This document shows positions 1-13,075 of a DNA stretch of 64,000 nucleotides, piece by piece. The notes under the pieces were generated by a model. It ran no database searches, was not told the origin of the DNA, and saw only the letters and a program-made list of their open reading frames with translations. Source of the DNA: Ailurus styani (Eukaryota > Chordata > Mammalia > Carnivora > Ailuridae); contig LNAC01000339.1 in assembly GCA_002007465.1 (NCBI GenBank), positions 1,279,276 to 1,343,275 of the forward strand, in the 5' to 3' direction. Within the stretch, counting starts at the first letter, position 1, and each line of letters opens with the position of its first letter. A program made the position numbers and the translations under genes.

Positions 1-3000
1 ATTTTCCTTTGCATGTTCTTGTTGACTCATTTGAATAGGAGGGCAGATAGCACTCAAACATCACAACCACATTCCAAGCAAGAGGAAGGGAGGGGCATGG
101 GGTGGCTGAACTGGCTCTCTTTTGAGTAACTTTCCCAGAAACTTCACCCAGTGACATCTACCTTTACCATTTTGCCTGACATGTGCTGCATAACCACATA
201 TGTAAGGAAGGCTAGAACATAGAGGTGTGCTTTAGTTGGGCTCACTGATGTCCCAACATGATCAGCTCTTCACATTTAAATCAGAAATCTGTCCTGGAAT
301 TTAGAAGGGGTTGCTTCTTCTCTCGGTTTAGCCATTTCCCTGATCTGCGAGTTAGAGCAAGTCATGCCATGTCTGTGAAATTCATTCTCCTGATTCATGA
401 AATGGAGTGGGATTGAATAAATATATTTAGTTTAACGAATGCCAAGAAATTAGGTTCCTTTGATTTTTTTATATTATAGCTGGCCATTTTACCCAGAGAT
501 CAGCCAGGAAGGCAGGAAGAGTAAAAAGTAAGTTCAGGTCCATCAGTGGTTATTTTGCTCCCTCCTGTAATGCTTGCACCTTTACCCAGGAGAGACAGCA
601 AGGCATAGGGCAGAAACACAGGGGCGGATAAAAGCAGGTGGGTCTGGCAAGCTTGCTGGTTTACTCAATACATCTCACAGCTTTGGATGTCATTGGCTGA
701 TGAACATAAAGCTGCAGAGGCCTCAACCAAATCTTTTAACCTTTCAAATTGCTATCAGGAAGATGTGGAGCATGACTATCCCAGAGTCCAAGCTCTTTCT
801 CTTCCTGCAGCAGTTCTTTCTGTTCCTGTCATCATGATCTGTTTGGGTGTCACTTTAATGCAGACCGTTGTTTGTTTCTAGATAGAACACTCTTTACAAT
901 CTTCTTGGGTGGCATGCAAAGCAAACTCATATTTTATTTCTTATACATTGGTCGAGTTCAACAGTCTTCCTAATTTCAATCACAAACGATTTCTATTCTT
1001 GCCACACCATCATCCGTACCCATACTAAACAAACCCACGAAACAGTGTCATCATGTGACTTCATGTGTGAGAGGCGGAGGCCTCCAGCAAATGAGAATTC
1101 TCCACAAAACTCTTATCTGCTACAGGAACTCAGCCTCTGGAGCTTTCCTTTAGCCTTAGGCTCCTCCAGGGGCACTTTCTTTGCCAGTCATCTCAGGAAC
1201 TGAAAATTGCTTTTAAGATGATATTAGCAAACCAATCTAAATGGCCATCCTTTTTTAAGTGTTCATTGATTACTCCTCTAGAAGTCCCTTTGGGGATGTA
1301 ACAAACCAAAAGCCAAGGTGCCATGTCTATCCATTTATTAGTGTCTAGCACAATGATATGTGCAGTCAGACATTTATTAAGTAGTGTTGTTTCCATAGCA
1401 ATGACTCCAACCTCGAGGAGGTTAATACACTTAGACATTTGCAAAAATAAAGTTGAACACAGAGAGATGTATTTAAATGAACATATACTCATAAGTTTGA
1501 TATTTAAAGCCTCTAGACGTCAAACATACATGTCTGGACCCTGTGTCGGAAATCAATGTTTAAGCAAGAGTTTGCAACGGTGGTATAAAATGCCTGTCAA
1601 TTAGCAGCAACAGATGCTTTGGTTTTCCCAATAGCAAGAGAGGAGTTAATGTGCAGGTTACTGGTATTGGGCATATTGTCTCCTGTTCACTAATACTGAA
1701 AAAAAAAGTATGAATTATGAGCTTGTGCTCACCTCAAACAAAAAACCCCTTTGAAACAGCAATGATAATGAAATGGTCTTGGTCTGAACAGAGCCTTGCT
1801 TTTCAGTTGTTTACTTGTCCTTTTCCCTAGGAGCAATTAGAATTTCCCAGAATCTCAACATCCTGCTTTCTGCCTTTGTTTAGACTTGCTATATATCGCA
1901 AGCCTAATGGGCATTTTCAGTAGTTGTGATTAAGAATAAGGAATGGAGATCAGGGAGGTCACAAATGCTTAGATGGTTTGTTAGAGTTTTAAACTCTAAT
2001 GAACAACTTGCAACAGAGCTAAATAAAGCTTATTTTAAACCCAGAAATCATTAATATCCAAATATAGGAGACAAGGGCTGAGGCCCAGAGTTATTTTGAG
2101 AAATCAAAGCTCCTACGTATTGTCTAAACATGGCATGAATTTACAGTCCAGAAAATTGTCTGTCACCCCTGCCCCAATCCAGGCTTCTAGTGGGTATCAT
2201 ATGAAAATTAGCTAGGTTGTAGGCAAGGCATATTAGTTTGTGCCAGTTTTGCACCCTTGACTTTTGACAAATACATGCTCCAAAAAGTATACTTTGAAGA
2301 TATCAGCTTTATGTATAATCATCTCACATTTCAGATTTTAAAAATCTTTTTACTGTTTTTGTTGCTATTAGTTTTATATGTTTCAGCCAGTTCTTTTGCT
2401 TGACCTGGATCTTAGCAAAATCGATTTGGTCAATCATACAGAAAACTACTCTTTATTTTTAAAAATGGTAAATTCATGATGCTGACTCAGACTGTGATTA
2501 ACAATAGATATATTTGTGCTTCAGGGAATTATGAGGGTAATATTGTATTGATTAAATAATGTAATGGCTTCTTTCCTAAATATCTTTGTGTGGCAACTAA
2601 ACACATGGTGACTCCTCTATCGTGACTTTCAGAAAACTTTAGGTAAGTCTGTCCCAAAATATATTCATGACTAAGAAGGAAGTAATAATAAAATTCTCTT
2701 TTATTATTCTTGGATAAAATGTGTTCCAACTTCTAATATGAATGTCCACATATATATGAGCTCTTCACTCACTAATGTATTTGTTTAATTCAAGACTCAA
2801 AATGAAAACTCCTTTTACTTCTTGACTGACCATCAGTTTAATCTGGCAATTAGCTGACATACCTAGAATCACAGATAGACATCACTAAAACTGTCTTTTC
2901 CATAAATGTAGAGAAAATAAACAAAAGCCAGACAAGCACAACAAAAACAGCATCAAACAATTACAAAAGCTCTGAACTAAGCTATCAGCTACAAACTAAA

Positions 3001-3178
3001 TGCTTTATTAACTGTCTAGCCTTTCAGTTTCATTTAAGCTTATAAACATTTTAACTAGTTTTCCTCTGGGGACTTTGGTGATTTGTTCTATAAAATTTAA
3101 TCGTCATGCCTTCATGTGTTAAACAGAAAGGTGGCTAGAGTCATACAGTAATATTTCAGAACATTTTCCTTATAAAAG
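1..3178. other. No gene seen; unassigned AT-rich sequence
   Basis: I find no exon-like structure, RNA gene or young repeat here. Open frames are short and lack splice context or recognisable domains. A stretch near 1325-1385 (tatccatttattagtgtcta... followed by catttattaa) resembles the 3' end of an L2 element, but it is too diverged to call firmly. Confidence 0.5.
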
Positions 3179-3209
3179 TAATAATAATAATGATAATAAT
3201 AATAATAAG
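3179..3209. repeat. (AAT)n microsatellite
   Basis: A short AAT/ATA trinucleotide run with one TGA-type interruption. It has no coding context. Confidence 0.85.
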
Positions 3210-3774
3210 TACCCAATATAAACAAGGTTTATAAGTACTGTTAAGGAAAAGTTTTACTGTGTAGCATAAAATAATTTGACTGCTGGAAGTATGCATTTAC
3301 AAGTAAGGAAAGTATTTATAATACAGAGATTTCATATTGTATCTTTTAGCTGAAAGTTACATTTAACAACTGGGTAGTGGTAATATGTCACTTTCCAATT
3401 TATAAGTGTAGGTAATTCTATTACTTGTAAAGCCATACAGATCCAGTATATTACTCAAGTTAATGTACCAGAGCTAGTGAGAAAAAAGATATATTCAAGA
3501 CCCCCAATGAGCTATACAGAGTCTTAGGCAGGGAGGACAAATAGAAAGTTCTCTGAAAGTGTTGTGGTATTGGGGTACAAATGTGACCATGTGCCGCTTG
3601 TCAAAGAAAATACCATGTATAAAAAAAACCCCAAGCCTATAACAACAAATTAGAAACAGCTTCTTGTTTAAAAAATTACTAAGCTATTCTCTCCCTTTAA
3701 AACATGGTCTTCCCTTGGAAAACTCCTATGTGTGTCAATAGATCATGAAAACCAACAGATAACATTGTCTAAAT

Positions 3775-3960
3775 TACACTTAGTATTTAAAATGCCTTAT
3801 CTGGTCCTCAAAATTATTTTGCATAGGAAGTTTTGTGGGGTCTTTTTTTCTGACTTTTTAAGAGACTGAAGCACCAGGAGATTAAGTAAGTTATCCAAAG
3901 TCACAGAAATAGTGGGAGTCTTACTTTGTTTTACAAAGTTTAGTAGTACCTGTTACACTA
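3775..3960 (-). repeat. MIR SINE fragment, antisense
   Basis: The stretch reads ...gagactgaagcaccaggagattaagtaagttatccaaagtcacagaaatagtgg. This matches the familiar antisense MIR segment (gaaactgaggcacagagaggttaagtaacttgcccaaggtcacacag). It is strongly diverged, as expected for an ancient mammalian tRNA-derived SINE. Confidence 0.65.
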
Positions 3961-4453
3961 CAGCCAGAACCACCAGAGAAGAAACAGTTTTTAAGCAAGA
4001 ATGGGGAAGGCGCGAACCACGTGGGTGTTTGAACTGTTTCAAGGGTCACCTGAAACACGAATCAATTCACCAGTTTATAGCTCAACTGGGAAGAGAAATC
4101 CTCAATGACCTCACATATAATGGTGCTTTCTGTCTCTTTTTGCCAAGGAGACACACTGCAGGTTTCTCTCAAAGTAACCCAAATAAAATCCAAGCATCAG
4201 ATATTTATTATCTCAACTCTGTGCTTAATGAGGGTAAGAGCCATGTGTAACCCCAATAAAACTGGGTTATCTTGTTTGAAAATAAATAAGTACATGTGAC
4301 TTCAAAAACCTTAAAACAATAATTTAGATCATTGCTGAAAATTTTCTTAAGGATTCAGGAGAGTCACCAAATTATTCCAACAGCAATAAAGATCAACCTC
4401 TTTATTTCTCTCCGAAATGCACTAAACCTTGTGTTAAGTGCTCAAAGATAGGT

Positions 4454-4463
4454 TGTTTTTTTG

Positions 4464-4493
<30 letters not shown>
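4454..4493. repeat. (GTTTT)n low-complexity tract
   Basis: Several perfect GTTTT units lead into a poly(T)/CT-rich tract. It accounts for the Phe/Leu-rich open frame that crosses it. Confidence 0.85.
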
Positions 4494-4494
<1 letters not shown>

Positions 4495-4693
4495 TCTCTG
4501 TCTCTCTTTCAAGCTCAAACTGCGCTGGCTTGCATTCTTTTGCCCTTTTTTTTTCTTGCTCTCAACCCCTCCTTCTACCACCAGGTTATTAATTTTTCTT
4601 TCTTAGTGACTTTCTTATGAGGAATGGCTTATTAATCTAAGATTTTAAAATGCATACATTGCTTTTAACAACAGATAACAAAAGATCCTTACC

Positions 4694-4760
4694 CTTAAGA
4701 AATATATATATATATACACACACATACATATACTCATGTATATATACATAGACACATATG
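4694..4760. repeat. (AT)n/(AC)n compound microsatellite
   Basis: Alternating AT dinucleotides pass into ACAC/ACAT units, followed by more degenerate ATAC-rich sequence to about 4830. Confidence 0.75.
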
Positions 4761-4829
4761 AAATACATATAATTCTTATAATTTTATTTTACATACTACA
4801 CACACACGTGTATAGGTATATACACAGAT

Positions 4830-7015
4830 AAACAAATTCTTACCCTTTTATTTGAGGGCGTTTATTCACATCCCCATTTATATGTTCTTTTATTTACCGG
4901 TAGAAAACCAGTTCTCAGCACTAGATTCATCACATAGTAACTTCAATAAGTATTTAACTGACTAATAATGAACAAATTACTTGTTCTCTGAGTTTGCTCA
5001 TCTGGAATATCCAGACAACCTGAGTTCCTTGGGGGACTCCTGGAAGCCCAGCCCTGTTTCTGTTCTCCCAGGTGTTCTCCCTGGGGTCTCTCGACAGTAT
5101 CTCAAGGGTAAAAGGATAGAATCAATGGTGCAAGGACTAAACATTTACCAGAAGTGATTCTTCACTAGAGCTCATCATACTCTAAGGTCTTAGGGCTCTT
5201 GGGTATGGAATGTATTGTCTGTCAAGGAAGCTTGAAGCGGTCTCTAACCTGCTCACTTCATAAACAAGTGAATAAAACGACCAAGGAAATCCGTAATCTA
5301 ACTGACAATAGCAACAGTGCTTTCTCTCCTGAAACACAGTGTTGATTGAATGAGTGGGATGCAAATGCTATCATTTTATGAATCTTTGAACTTATACATT
5401 GCATATGCTGATATGCTTTATTGTGAGCTGAACAATGACAGAAATCAATTACAATATGAAACCCAGAATGAGTAACAAAAAGCTGTCAATTTTTACATTC
5501 TCCATTATGTGGAAATCAGGCAATAGTAGAGCAATTGCACAGTTTACCTGAATTTCATTCTAAGTATCAAAAAAGCAGAAAAGTAGCTGCATATAAACAA
5601 ACATTACTAGAAAATGTAAGTAACTGTTCAAAAAAGCACGGACGATTAGACTAAAGTATAGGTAATAGCAAACACTTATCAATTCCTATATCATTTCTGC
5701 TTTTTGCTGGAAATATTATTTTTAGAACAATCTTCCCTCAAGTCATTTTTCTAATACTCAGCTACTACATTCATAGCAGACTCTATATAGAAAATACACT
5801 TTCAAAACTGCACCAAACTCTGCAATACTTAATAAATTTTATCTCAAGTACATAGTTTTGGAATATGATGGAAATGGGGATGAGAGCAGGAAAATCACAA
5901 TGAAAGAGCAAAGAAAATGATGTTGTGGGTCTGCATTTCTCTAAATAAAACTGAGACATCTCCTTCTTGTCTCCATTTTAGTCTCAAATCGTCTTCAAGG
6001 AAATCAGAAAGCTTCACTGAGACTCCTAATGCTTAATTCTTTGATTCGAGACATTACTGTATATTCTATTTCTGTGTTAGTGACAATTAAGATTTTAAGT
6101 GAGAGTAGATTGATTACCTTACATTTAAAATTTGGAATGTGATTAAAGAGAGACTAGAGGACTGAACCACAGATTTAGGATATTAACAAGGCACATCAAA
6201 AAACATTTCTTCATCTTTTGTGGGTCACATTTCTTCATTCCACCTCCCGTAGACTCAAATGGAGGAAACTGGGGACATGGCTTTTTATGATCTCACCAGA
6301 TGGCCTGTCAGTGTGGTGATGTGGTATCTACACGGTGATGAAAGGAGTCAAGGAGGGACATTAACATCTTTTGCTCCATCTAACATGAGTCGTGTTATGC
6401 AAGCCTTGGGAAAGGCAATGTGGAGAGTCCTCCTCCAGGCAGAATTAGAGATCAAGTGGCTTATGCCTAGGTGAAAATTATTCTGAAGTCAGGCCTCTCC
6501 GGTGGCAAGAAGAAAGCTCAAGCTTGCCTCCTGGTCCCTCCAAAATTGCCCTTTACTTTTATCTCTCCAGGGTCCACTCCACTGACCATTCCTAACCCAC
6601 TTCCTCTCCATCCCCCACAATTCTTTGACAGCTCCCTCTGGATCAAGGTCCAGGTAACTGAGGGCTAAAATGTAACATCTTGTTTCTCCTCAATAAGAGC
6701 CAATCCTTCCCTATTCTGGCCTCTACCCACATCTGTTTTATCCTTCTATATAAAAACTTTATTCACTTTTTCTTCACAGAAGAACTTACTGGCTGGTTAA
6801 ACTTGACTTTAGAGATTGGAGAAGAGGGGACACCTGCATCCTGTGCTATAAGAGAGATACCCTCCTTACATTTTTTGGCTTTTTTGAAATACAACAAAGT
6901 AATTTGAAACCAAATATTTGTTTCTTAATTCAAATAAGTAAAATAGTTGTATTCTGCTAGAGTATATTTTAGGTTTAACTTCCCAGGACTTTTTCATGGC
7001 TGGCTCTTTACAATC
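4830..7015. other. No gene seen; unassigned sequence
   Basis: About 2.2 kb of AT-rich sequence with no recognisable repeat, RNA gene or exon. Three consecutive short + strand frames between 6259 and 6907 have no conserved motif and no convincing splice sites. I treat them as chance. Confidence 0.5.
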
Positions 7016-7019
7016 TTGT

Positions 7020-7320
7020 CAGCAAAGTCCAGCCACTACCCATGTTTGTATGACCTATGTACTAAGAATGGCTTCTACCTTTTTAAATGGTTGGAGAAGT
7101 CAATAGAATGATACTGCACTGACATACGAAAATCATGAATTCAAATTTCATGCCCAATAAAGTTTTGTTGGCATATAGCCTTGCACATTTGTTTATGTAT
7201 TGTGTATGGCTACTCGCAACCAGAATGGGGAAGTTGCTAAGGAGATCATTTGGTCTACATAGCCAAAAGTATTTACTATCTGGCCCTTTAGAGACAAAGT
7301 TTGCTGACTCCTGTTTAAGA
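7020..7320. mobile_element. hAT-type nonautonomous DNA transposon fragment
   Basis: The right part (aataaagttttgttggcatatagccttgcacatttgtttatgtattgtgtatggct... and ...tttactatctggccctttagagacaaagtttgctgactcctg) matches a common mammalian hAT-family element. The terminal sequence of that family reads CAGGGGTCGGCAAACTTTTTCTGTAAAGGGCC when reversed. The left end is diverged. I recognise the family pattern but do not give a subfamily name. Confidence 0.6.
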
Positions 7321-7324
7321 GCAT

Positions 7325-7480
7325 GAATGCAGTTAGACCAGAGAGACTTGGGTTCAAATCCAACTCTGCTACTTACCAGCGTGTTACTTCATCTGGAGGA
7401 TGTAATACCCATCTGACAGAGAATATTGTCTCTAGGAATAAATGAAAAGATGCACAAAGACTGCCACAGGAAATTGCCTG
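7325..7480 (+). repeat. MIR SINE fragment
   Basis: The core reads 'gacttgggttcaaatccaactctgctacttaccagcgtgttacttcatctggaggatgtaatacccatctgacag'. It follows the MIR order: GGTTCAAATCC box, CTCTGCCACTTACTAGC, then ATCTGTAAAATG. It directly abuts the end of the hAT fragment. Confidence 0.7.
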
Positions 7481-7693
7481 ATGTAATATAAATGTTAAAT
7501 ACATACTTTTTTTAAAAAGTTGGCTAACAATTTTATTACTACTTCCTGCCTTCTCTGTGCCTTGGTTTCCTTGCCTATAAAGCTGTCTCACCTTGTGGAT
7601 GCATTTTCCTAATGACAAAATCAAGATATTAGAAATTCAAATACTTAGAAAAGTCAAAGGTATTATTAGTAATCCATTCACTTAAATATCTAT

Positions 7694-7990
7694 ACTCATT
7701 TCCTAGGGCTGTCATAACAAATTACCACAAACCGGGTGGCTTAAAACAACAGAAATTTATTCTCTTACGGTTCTAGAGGCCCAAGGTCATGATGTTGGCA
7801 TGATGGGTTCCTTCCAGACTCTCCAAGAACTTCTAGAGGTTTTCAACAGTCCCTGGTATCCCTTGGCTGGTAGCATCATCACCATGATCTCTGCCTCTGT
7901 CTTCAATGGCCTTCTTCTCTGTGTGCCACACATTATGTTAACTCATGCCATATATTTTTTATGATTTGACTTAGATGTGGACATAGGTCA
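7694..7990 (-). mobile_element. MLT1-type LTR (ERVL-MaLR), antisense, partial
   Basis: The start (ctagggctgtcataacaaattaccacaaaccgggtggcttaaaacaacagaaatttattctctta) is the reversed 3' end of an MLT1 long terminal repeat. It continues through ...gaggcccaaggtcatgatg... and a region of clear but diverged similarity. These are non-coding remnants of ancient endogenous retrovirus-like elements. No internal coding region is present. Confidence 0.8.
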
Positions 7991-7994
7991 CTGG

Positions 7995-9230
7995 GAAGAT
8001 TCTATCACAATAGGCAGAATCTAAAAAATAAATTTAGAAAATTTTAAAGAATTACAGAAGTCTGTTAAAGAGGATACTCCTACCTGAAATGTTCCTAAGA
8101 ACATGATCTTCTCCAGCCTAATCTGCTCCCTCACTGCCCCCAATAGTATTCTGTCTTTCTCTATATCTCTGACTTCACATATTCCATCGTATTTATTTCA
8201 CGTTCCTTTTCCCTGCAAACTTCTTGCTGTTTCTTTTTTCTGACTCTCTGTGTACCTGGTGAAGAAACTCAAGAGTCAGCTGGCACTCTCTGTGTGTTCC
8301 TGTCTGCATGCCAATACTTGTTGCTCTGTCCTATTTAGAGGGCCTGAGTTCTTGATGAGGAAATATGCTCTACACAGAGACCAGTACAATGTTGGCAATC
8401 ATAGGGAAAGACTTATTTTCCCTGCTAAGCAAATAGCTTATTACCGAAAACCACTAAGAACCGTGATGAAGTCTGTATACAAGAAATGACATGAATCATA
8501 AAAGTCTTAGTCAGGCTTAAACTATTGTGTATATATATACATAGAAGCATATGCACAAGCACACAAACTCCAGCTGTTTATTTTTTCCTTTGCTTTTCTT
8601 TTGAATATGTCGTAATTCTTTAGTAACCTCAAGCCAAGGATTAAGTCAAGTAGGATCTCAGTGGGAATCTGATCCAATCCTGTTTCTGGATAGAATTCAT
8701 AGAAAGGCTCAAAGCAGTAGAAACATGGCTTCCTCCCAGGAACCATCAGGGAGTGTTTTCCTTACTACCGTTTTATTCTACCCGGTTTCCTCTCAATAAA
8801 TAGACCATAAGGAGAGGATATCAGTGCTGGTTCTTCACCTGTAAATACCATGCAAAATTTGTGTGCTTTCCTAATCATTTCTGACTGATTTCTCATTTAG
8901 AGGTAGTATAGTAGAAGTAGGTGAACCCCAAACTAAGAATCTGAAGTTTTAACCACAGCTCTGCAGTAAGAGAGCATGGAAAGTCACCTGAGTTCTCGGG
9001 ACCTGGGAGAAAGTTATCTCTAAATCTTCTTCTGGCTCTGAGTCCATGATTATATGACCTGTGAGTTCCAGTTTTATTCTCGTGAGACTGATTAGTAAGT
9101 AGTCTGTAGTACCCACATATTATTTATTGACTTGGCAATTGTATGAAAACTATTGATATCCAGAACTGATAAAACATAGTTACTCATAAATGTTTTTTCT
9201 TATTTTTTCACACTACAAAAGAAAAATATG
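7995..9230. other. No gene seen; possible weak MIR
   Basis: Unassigned sequence. Around 8905-9020 (gtaggtgaacccc...ttaaccacagctctgcagtaagagagc) there may be a very diverged MIR. A short frame at 8250-8489 shows no domain or splice support. Confidence 0.45.

Positions 9231-9232
<2 letters not shown>

Positions 9233-9262
<30 letters not shown>
9233..9262. repeat. (TA)n microsatellite
   Basis: About 14 uninterrupted TA units. Expected to be length-polymorphic. Confidence 0.9.
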
Positions 9263-9264
<2 letters not shown>

Positions 9265-9614
9265 GTGCTTGGAGTACATCTTTGTATTTGTAGAGCACTA
9301 AGGGAGGAGAGGGGGGATGAGAGAAAATGAGTAAAGGAAGCACCAAGTTTTGATTATAGAAAATTGAGGTGCTAAAGAAACAGGAGTTTTTACTCTTCTC
9401 TGTTTTTAGAGGAAATAAATTAAAATAAGGGAGGATGGCAGAGTGAGGGAAATAAAAGTTAGTAGATTCACTAGATACCATGTAGAAGATCTTGCCAAAT
9501 TTATGAGAGTGACACTAAGTGCTCTAATTCTTAAATTTTGGAAACAAAAGTATGACTGTATGGTGATGATTATGTAAATGATAGACACATATTCCCCCCC
9601 CATGGAGCTCACTG

Positions 9615-9765
9615 GTCATCCTAGAGCAGTATTAGACTGTCAAGTCCATGCAAATCACCTGGGCATCTTGGTAAAATGCAGATTCTGATTCATTAGGCCT
9701 GAGATGGGCCTAAGATTCTGCATTTCTAAGGAGCTCCCAGGTAATGACAAACGTTTTGAGTGGCA
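9615..9765 (+). mobile_element. MER20-like hAT-Charlie DNA transposon
   Basis: The sequence passes through caaatcacctgggcatcttggtaaaatgcagattctgattcattaggcctgagatgggcctaagattctgcatttctaaggagctcccaggtaatg. This is the recognisable order of the MER20/MER5 group: AATCACCTGG, AGATTCTGATTCAGTAGG, TTTGCATTTCTAA and CCCAGGTGATG. Confidence 0.7.
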
Positions 9766-9769
9766 AGAG

Positions 9770-10795
9770 TAAAGGTTTTAATAAATATGGAGTGCCTTTG
9801 CCCTTCATCTTTTCCCCTACAAACATAAGTACATATTTACTTTGAAAGGATAGATTGGAAGGTTGGTTTTGTTTTTCTTGCTTTGTTTTTCTGATCAGCA
9901 TGCCTGTTCTGTATCAGAGTCATCTATCACCTACAGTCAGGACAAAGGACACCAATAGCATATCATTTTCAAGTCATCTCATGTCAACCTGCTGGGACAA
10001 GTCCCCCACACTTTCACTCAGCACTGTGATTCTTTCTTTCAGCTACCATTGCCAGGTTGCAAATGCTAAAAATTATTGATTAAAGTTGTCACCCTTCTTT
10101 ACACAAGAAAGGCAATGTTCCCTGTAAAATTCTATTCCTGTGCTTATTTCAAACTTCCCTCTATTATGAAAATGTCACAAAAAATAAATAAATCTCACTC
10201 CTACATTCCTTCAGGCTCATGGTTTTACTAATTTTGATACTCACTTATTTCTCCGAGTGATAGCAAAAGGCTTAGCAACCATTTACTTGTCTTTCTAGTT
10301 CTTTCAGTAAATAATAGAAGATAATTTACTCTCCCTCTGTATGATTGGAGCATATTTTAAATTATCCATTTAAGCTTGGTCTGTAATTAAAATTACATGG
10401 GCATTTAGGACATTATTCTGCAAAAATGCTCTGTGGGCTTTCTCTGATCTAGCTCATAGAGTCCAGGTGCAAAGCAGCATAAAAACATTGAGGGAAAAAT
10501 CAACCATATCTTGGGTTCATGAACTGTCCATTTATCTACCAGCTCCCAGGCAAAAACCATAGATAGGTCTTTTCAGAAGATTAAGCATCCTCCAGAGTCA
10601 GCAGGAAACCTGAAATCCTCTTTGGCTGCACTTAAGTAGAAGGTAGTCCCATAATTCCTGCTCCAATATGTTGCGTGGAACAATAGCTCTCTAAAAATAC
10701 AAACAAAGAAGTATATGCCTGTGGAAGATACTACTATTTTTCATAAATATTCACTTCCTCCCATAAGACAATTACACAATTCTACTGATTTCTAA
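9770..10795. other. No gene seen; unassigned sequence
   Basis: No exon, RNA gene or classifiable repeat is recognised in this AT-rich stretch. Confidence 0.45.
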
Positions 10796-10799
10796 ATGA

Positions 10800-11100
10800 T
10801 GTGGAAGTCCTCCCTTCTTTTGATATCCATGGCTATGTGACTTGCTCTGGCCAATGAAATAGCTGATTTCCCCACTTGGGACTTTAGAAGTCCCAAGAAC
10901 TATTTAATAGTTCTTTTTGAGACTTTCCTTCAGTCATGTGAAGGGCCTGAGCCAGGTAAGAGATAGGTCTTGCCTTAAAACAAAGAGGACACATGGACAA
11001 AGAGCAGTATTGCAGTTGATCTATAGTCAGCAAATTACATGGGCAAGAAATAAATATTGTTGAAATCACTGAGGTTTTAAAACTACTGCCAGAGTATAGC
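10800..11100 (+). mobile_element. MaLR-like LTR fragment
   Basis: Two hallmarks are visible. One is 'catggctatgtgacttgctctggccaatgaaatag' near the left. The other is 'gcaagaaataaatattgttgaaatcactgaggttttaaaactactgccagagtatagcctagcaa' near the right, which corresponds to the polyadenylation end of MaLR-type LTRs (AATAAA...GCCACTGAG). The middle is diverged. The subfamily is uncertain. Confidence 0.55.
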
Positions 11101-11104
11101 CTAG

Positions 11105-12230
11105 CAAAAGATGCTGTTATTCAAGTGATTTAAAGGAGAGGGGAATGAAGTCCCTCGACTAGAGAGTAAAAAGTCAACTAAATATCCAAGTAATTTTCTA
11201 CAGCAGTTCTTAAAGGTAAGAGGGAATTCAAAGCCTTGTGCTTAAGTAAACCTATACTGGGGAAGGTATGTTGATTTCATCTGGATTCTAAGGCTGCTTA
11301 CTTGGGAGTGCATTCTTTGAATGCTGGAATATAAATGACTGTGAGGTATGTGGATTTTTAATATTTGCAGATTATTAATATTTGCAGGTATATGATGGGA
11401 GTAAAGGTAAGCACTGCAATGTATTTGCTATCCTTGTTCTAGAACCAGGAAAAATACCAAGCTAAATCTGAGGATATATATGCAGGATTTTAAAGATAAA
11501 AATAAGATTTTTCTAGAGTCTAGAGAAAATTCATTCTTTCAAATCTCAAAATAAGGACAGAAAGGTTAACAACACAGAATAAGTTCCAATGAGAAAGTTT
11601 GCTCTTTATATGCTTTCATTACTATTTTTTAAATTTTGCTAAATAATCTATATGATTTATTCATGATAATCTGAATCAAACTTTGGCACCTACATTGCAG
11701 CTAGAAAGATTTTTAACCACAAGAGAATAAAAAGAACTTTAATAATTCATCATTAATATATCTTTGTGCTTCCATTTCACTTCAGCCCACAAGCCAGCAG
11801 TGGAACAGATTCAGAAAGTGACCTCTAAGTATGGATGTGTAATTACTCAGAGTCAAAAGTATGGTTAATCATATGTTTTTTTAAACTCTAGCAAAAATGC
11901 AATTTAACAGTCTCCTACATCTCAGTGATTCATGAATGCTACATTTATGCATATTCATGAAAGAAAGATCTAAAAAGAATACTTTGTCACTTTTTTTTCT
12001 CTTTTTGATAGAGGCAGAACAAATACTAAAATGACACCTAAACCATCTGTTCAACTCTGAAAACTCTAGAATTCAACATGATTGGTCACACAGGACTCTT
12101 AAGTATTTGTATTTCCAGGATTCATGGTTGCCCTTAGCTATTTGAACGCCAAACTATATGGAGAAACAATGATATTGAAAATGTGGGATCTTAAACATTT
12201 CCATTTCAACTGACTGCTTTAATAGTTTCT
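11105..12230. other. No gene seen; unassigned sequence
   Basis: AT-rich, with no exon, RNA gene or classifiable repeat recognised. Confidence 0.45.
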
Positions 12231-12233
12231 CTA

Positions 12234-12400
12234 GGGGTGCTTGGGTGGCTCAGTCAGTGAAGCTTCCATCTCTTGGTTTCTGCTCTGGTCATGATCTCAT
12301 GGGTTTCAGTATGGAGTCCCATGCTCAGCGGGGAGTGTGCTTTAAGATTCTCTCCCTCTTCCCCCCACCCAAATAAATAAATAAATCCTTTTTAAAAAAC
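12234..12400 (+). mobile_element. CAN-SINE (carnivore tRNA-derived SINE)
   Basis: The head GGGGTGCTTGGGTGGCTCAG keeps the box A region of the tRNA-like promoter. The body has GGTCATGATCTCATGGG, followed by a CT-rich segment and an AATAAATAAATAAAT tail. Substitutions and loss of part of the body make it older than the copies further right. It is the first of three + strand SINEs within 2.3 kb. Confidence 0.93.
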
Positions 12401-12894
12401 AACTGCTCTATTGTCATTGTATAAAGTGTTTTGAATCATCCATTCAAATGTGGCTTTTAGGTTGGCATTTATAGATTCAAGTGGGCACATAATTTTATCC
12501 AGTTCGGTAAGTCTCTTCTGTTTAAGAAGTAAAAGATAGAGGAACTAGTGAATGCAGAAGAAGAATAACCTGTTAAATAGTGTGATCATATAGCTTATCA
12601 TCCAAATTGGGAAACTTCTGAGAGTAATAAAGACCCTATTAAAAATTACATAGGGATTGTCCCAAGAAAATCAGGATGTATAATCACAGTGGTTATGGAA
12701 ACATTTTGAAGGTAAATGCTGAATCAAAAGTAGTAGGACTATTGATCTTTATTATGGGATTGCTTTGATTATGTTTATGATAAACTTCTTAAACTTGCTT
12801 GATCACTTTAGTGGCTAGCAGAAAGGTGGGGCTGTTGAAATGGCTTAGTAAGATTTGAAAGTTGCCTGTCCTAAGACTTGATCTCATAATCATA

Positions 12895-13075
12895 CCCAGA
12901 ATATACTAAGGACTTCATGGATAGCATATTATTTAATCCTCCCTGCAACATTATGACATAGTTCTCAATTTTACAAAGCATAAAATTGAGTCTCTGAGAC
13001 ATCGAATAGCTTGTCCCACTCCATATTGCTGGTGCAAAGTGGACCCTGATTCAAATCCAGTTCTAGCTAGCTAGC
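12895..13075 (-). repeat. MIR SINE, antisense
   Basis: Reads ...atttaatcctccctgcaacattatgacatag...aattttacaaagcataaaattgagtctctgagacatcgaatagcttgtccca...ctgattcaaatccag. This is the antisense MIR order from the 3' core to the tRNA-related end. Confidence 0.75.

Noticed and set aside
3912..4250. 112-codon + strand frame
   Set aside because: It starts inside an antisense MIR, has no motif or splice context, and its length is within chance for AT-rich DNA.
7694..7990. Endogenous retrovirus with coding capacity
   Set aside because: Only MaLR LTR pieces are present here and at 10800, 25360 and 49503; no gag, pol or env-like frame adjoins any of them.
12234..12330. tRNA gene called from box A/box B-like sequence in SINE heads
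   Set aside because: The heads are tRNA-derived SINE promoters with no foldable, intact tRNA cloverleaf; the same applies to all CAN-SINE copies.
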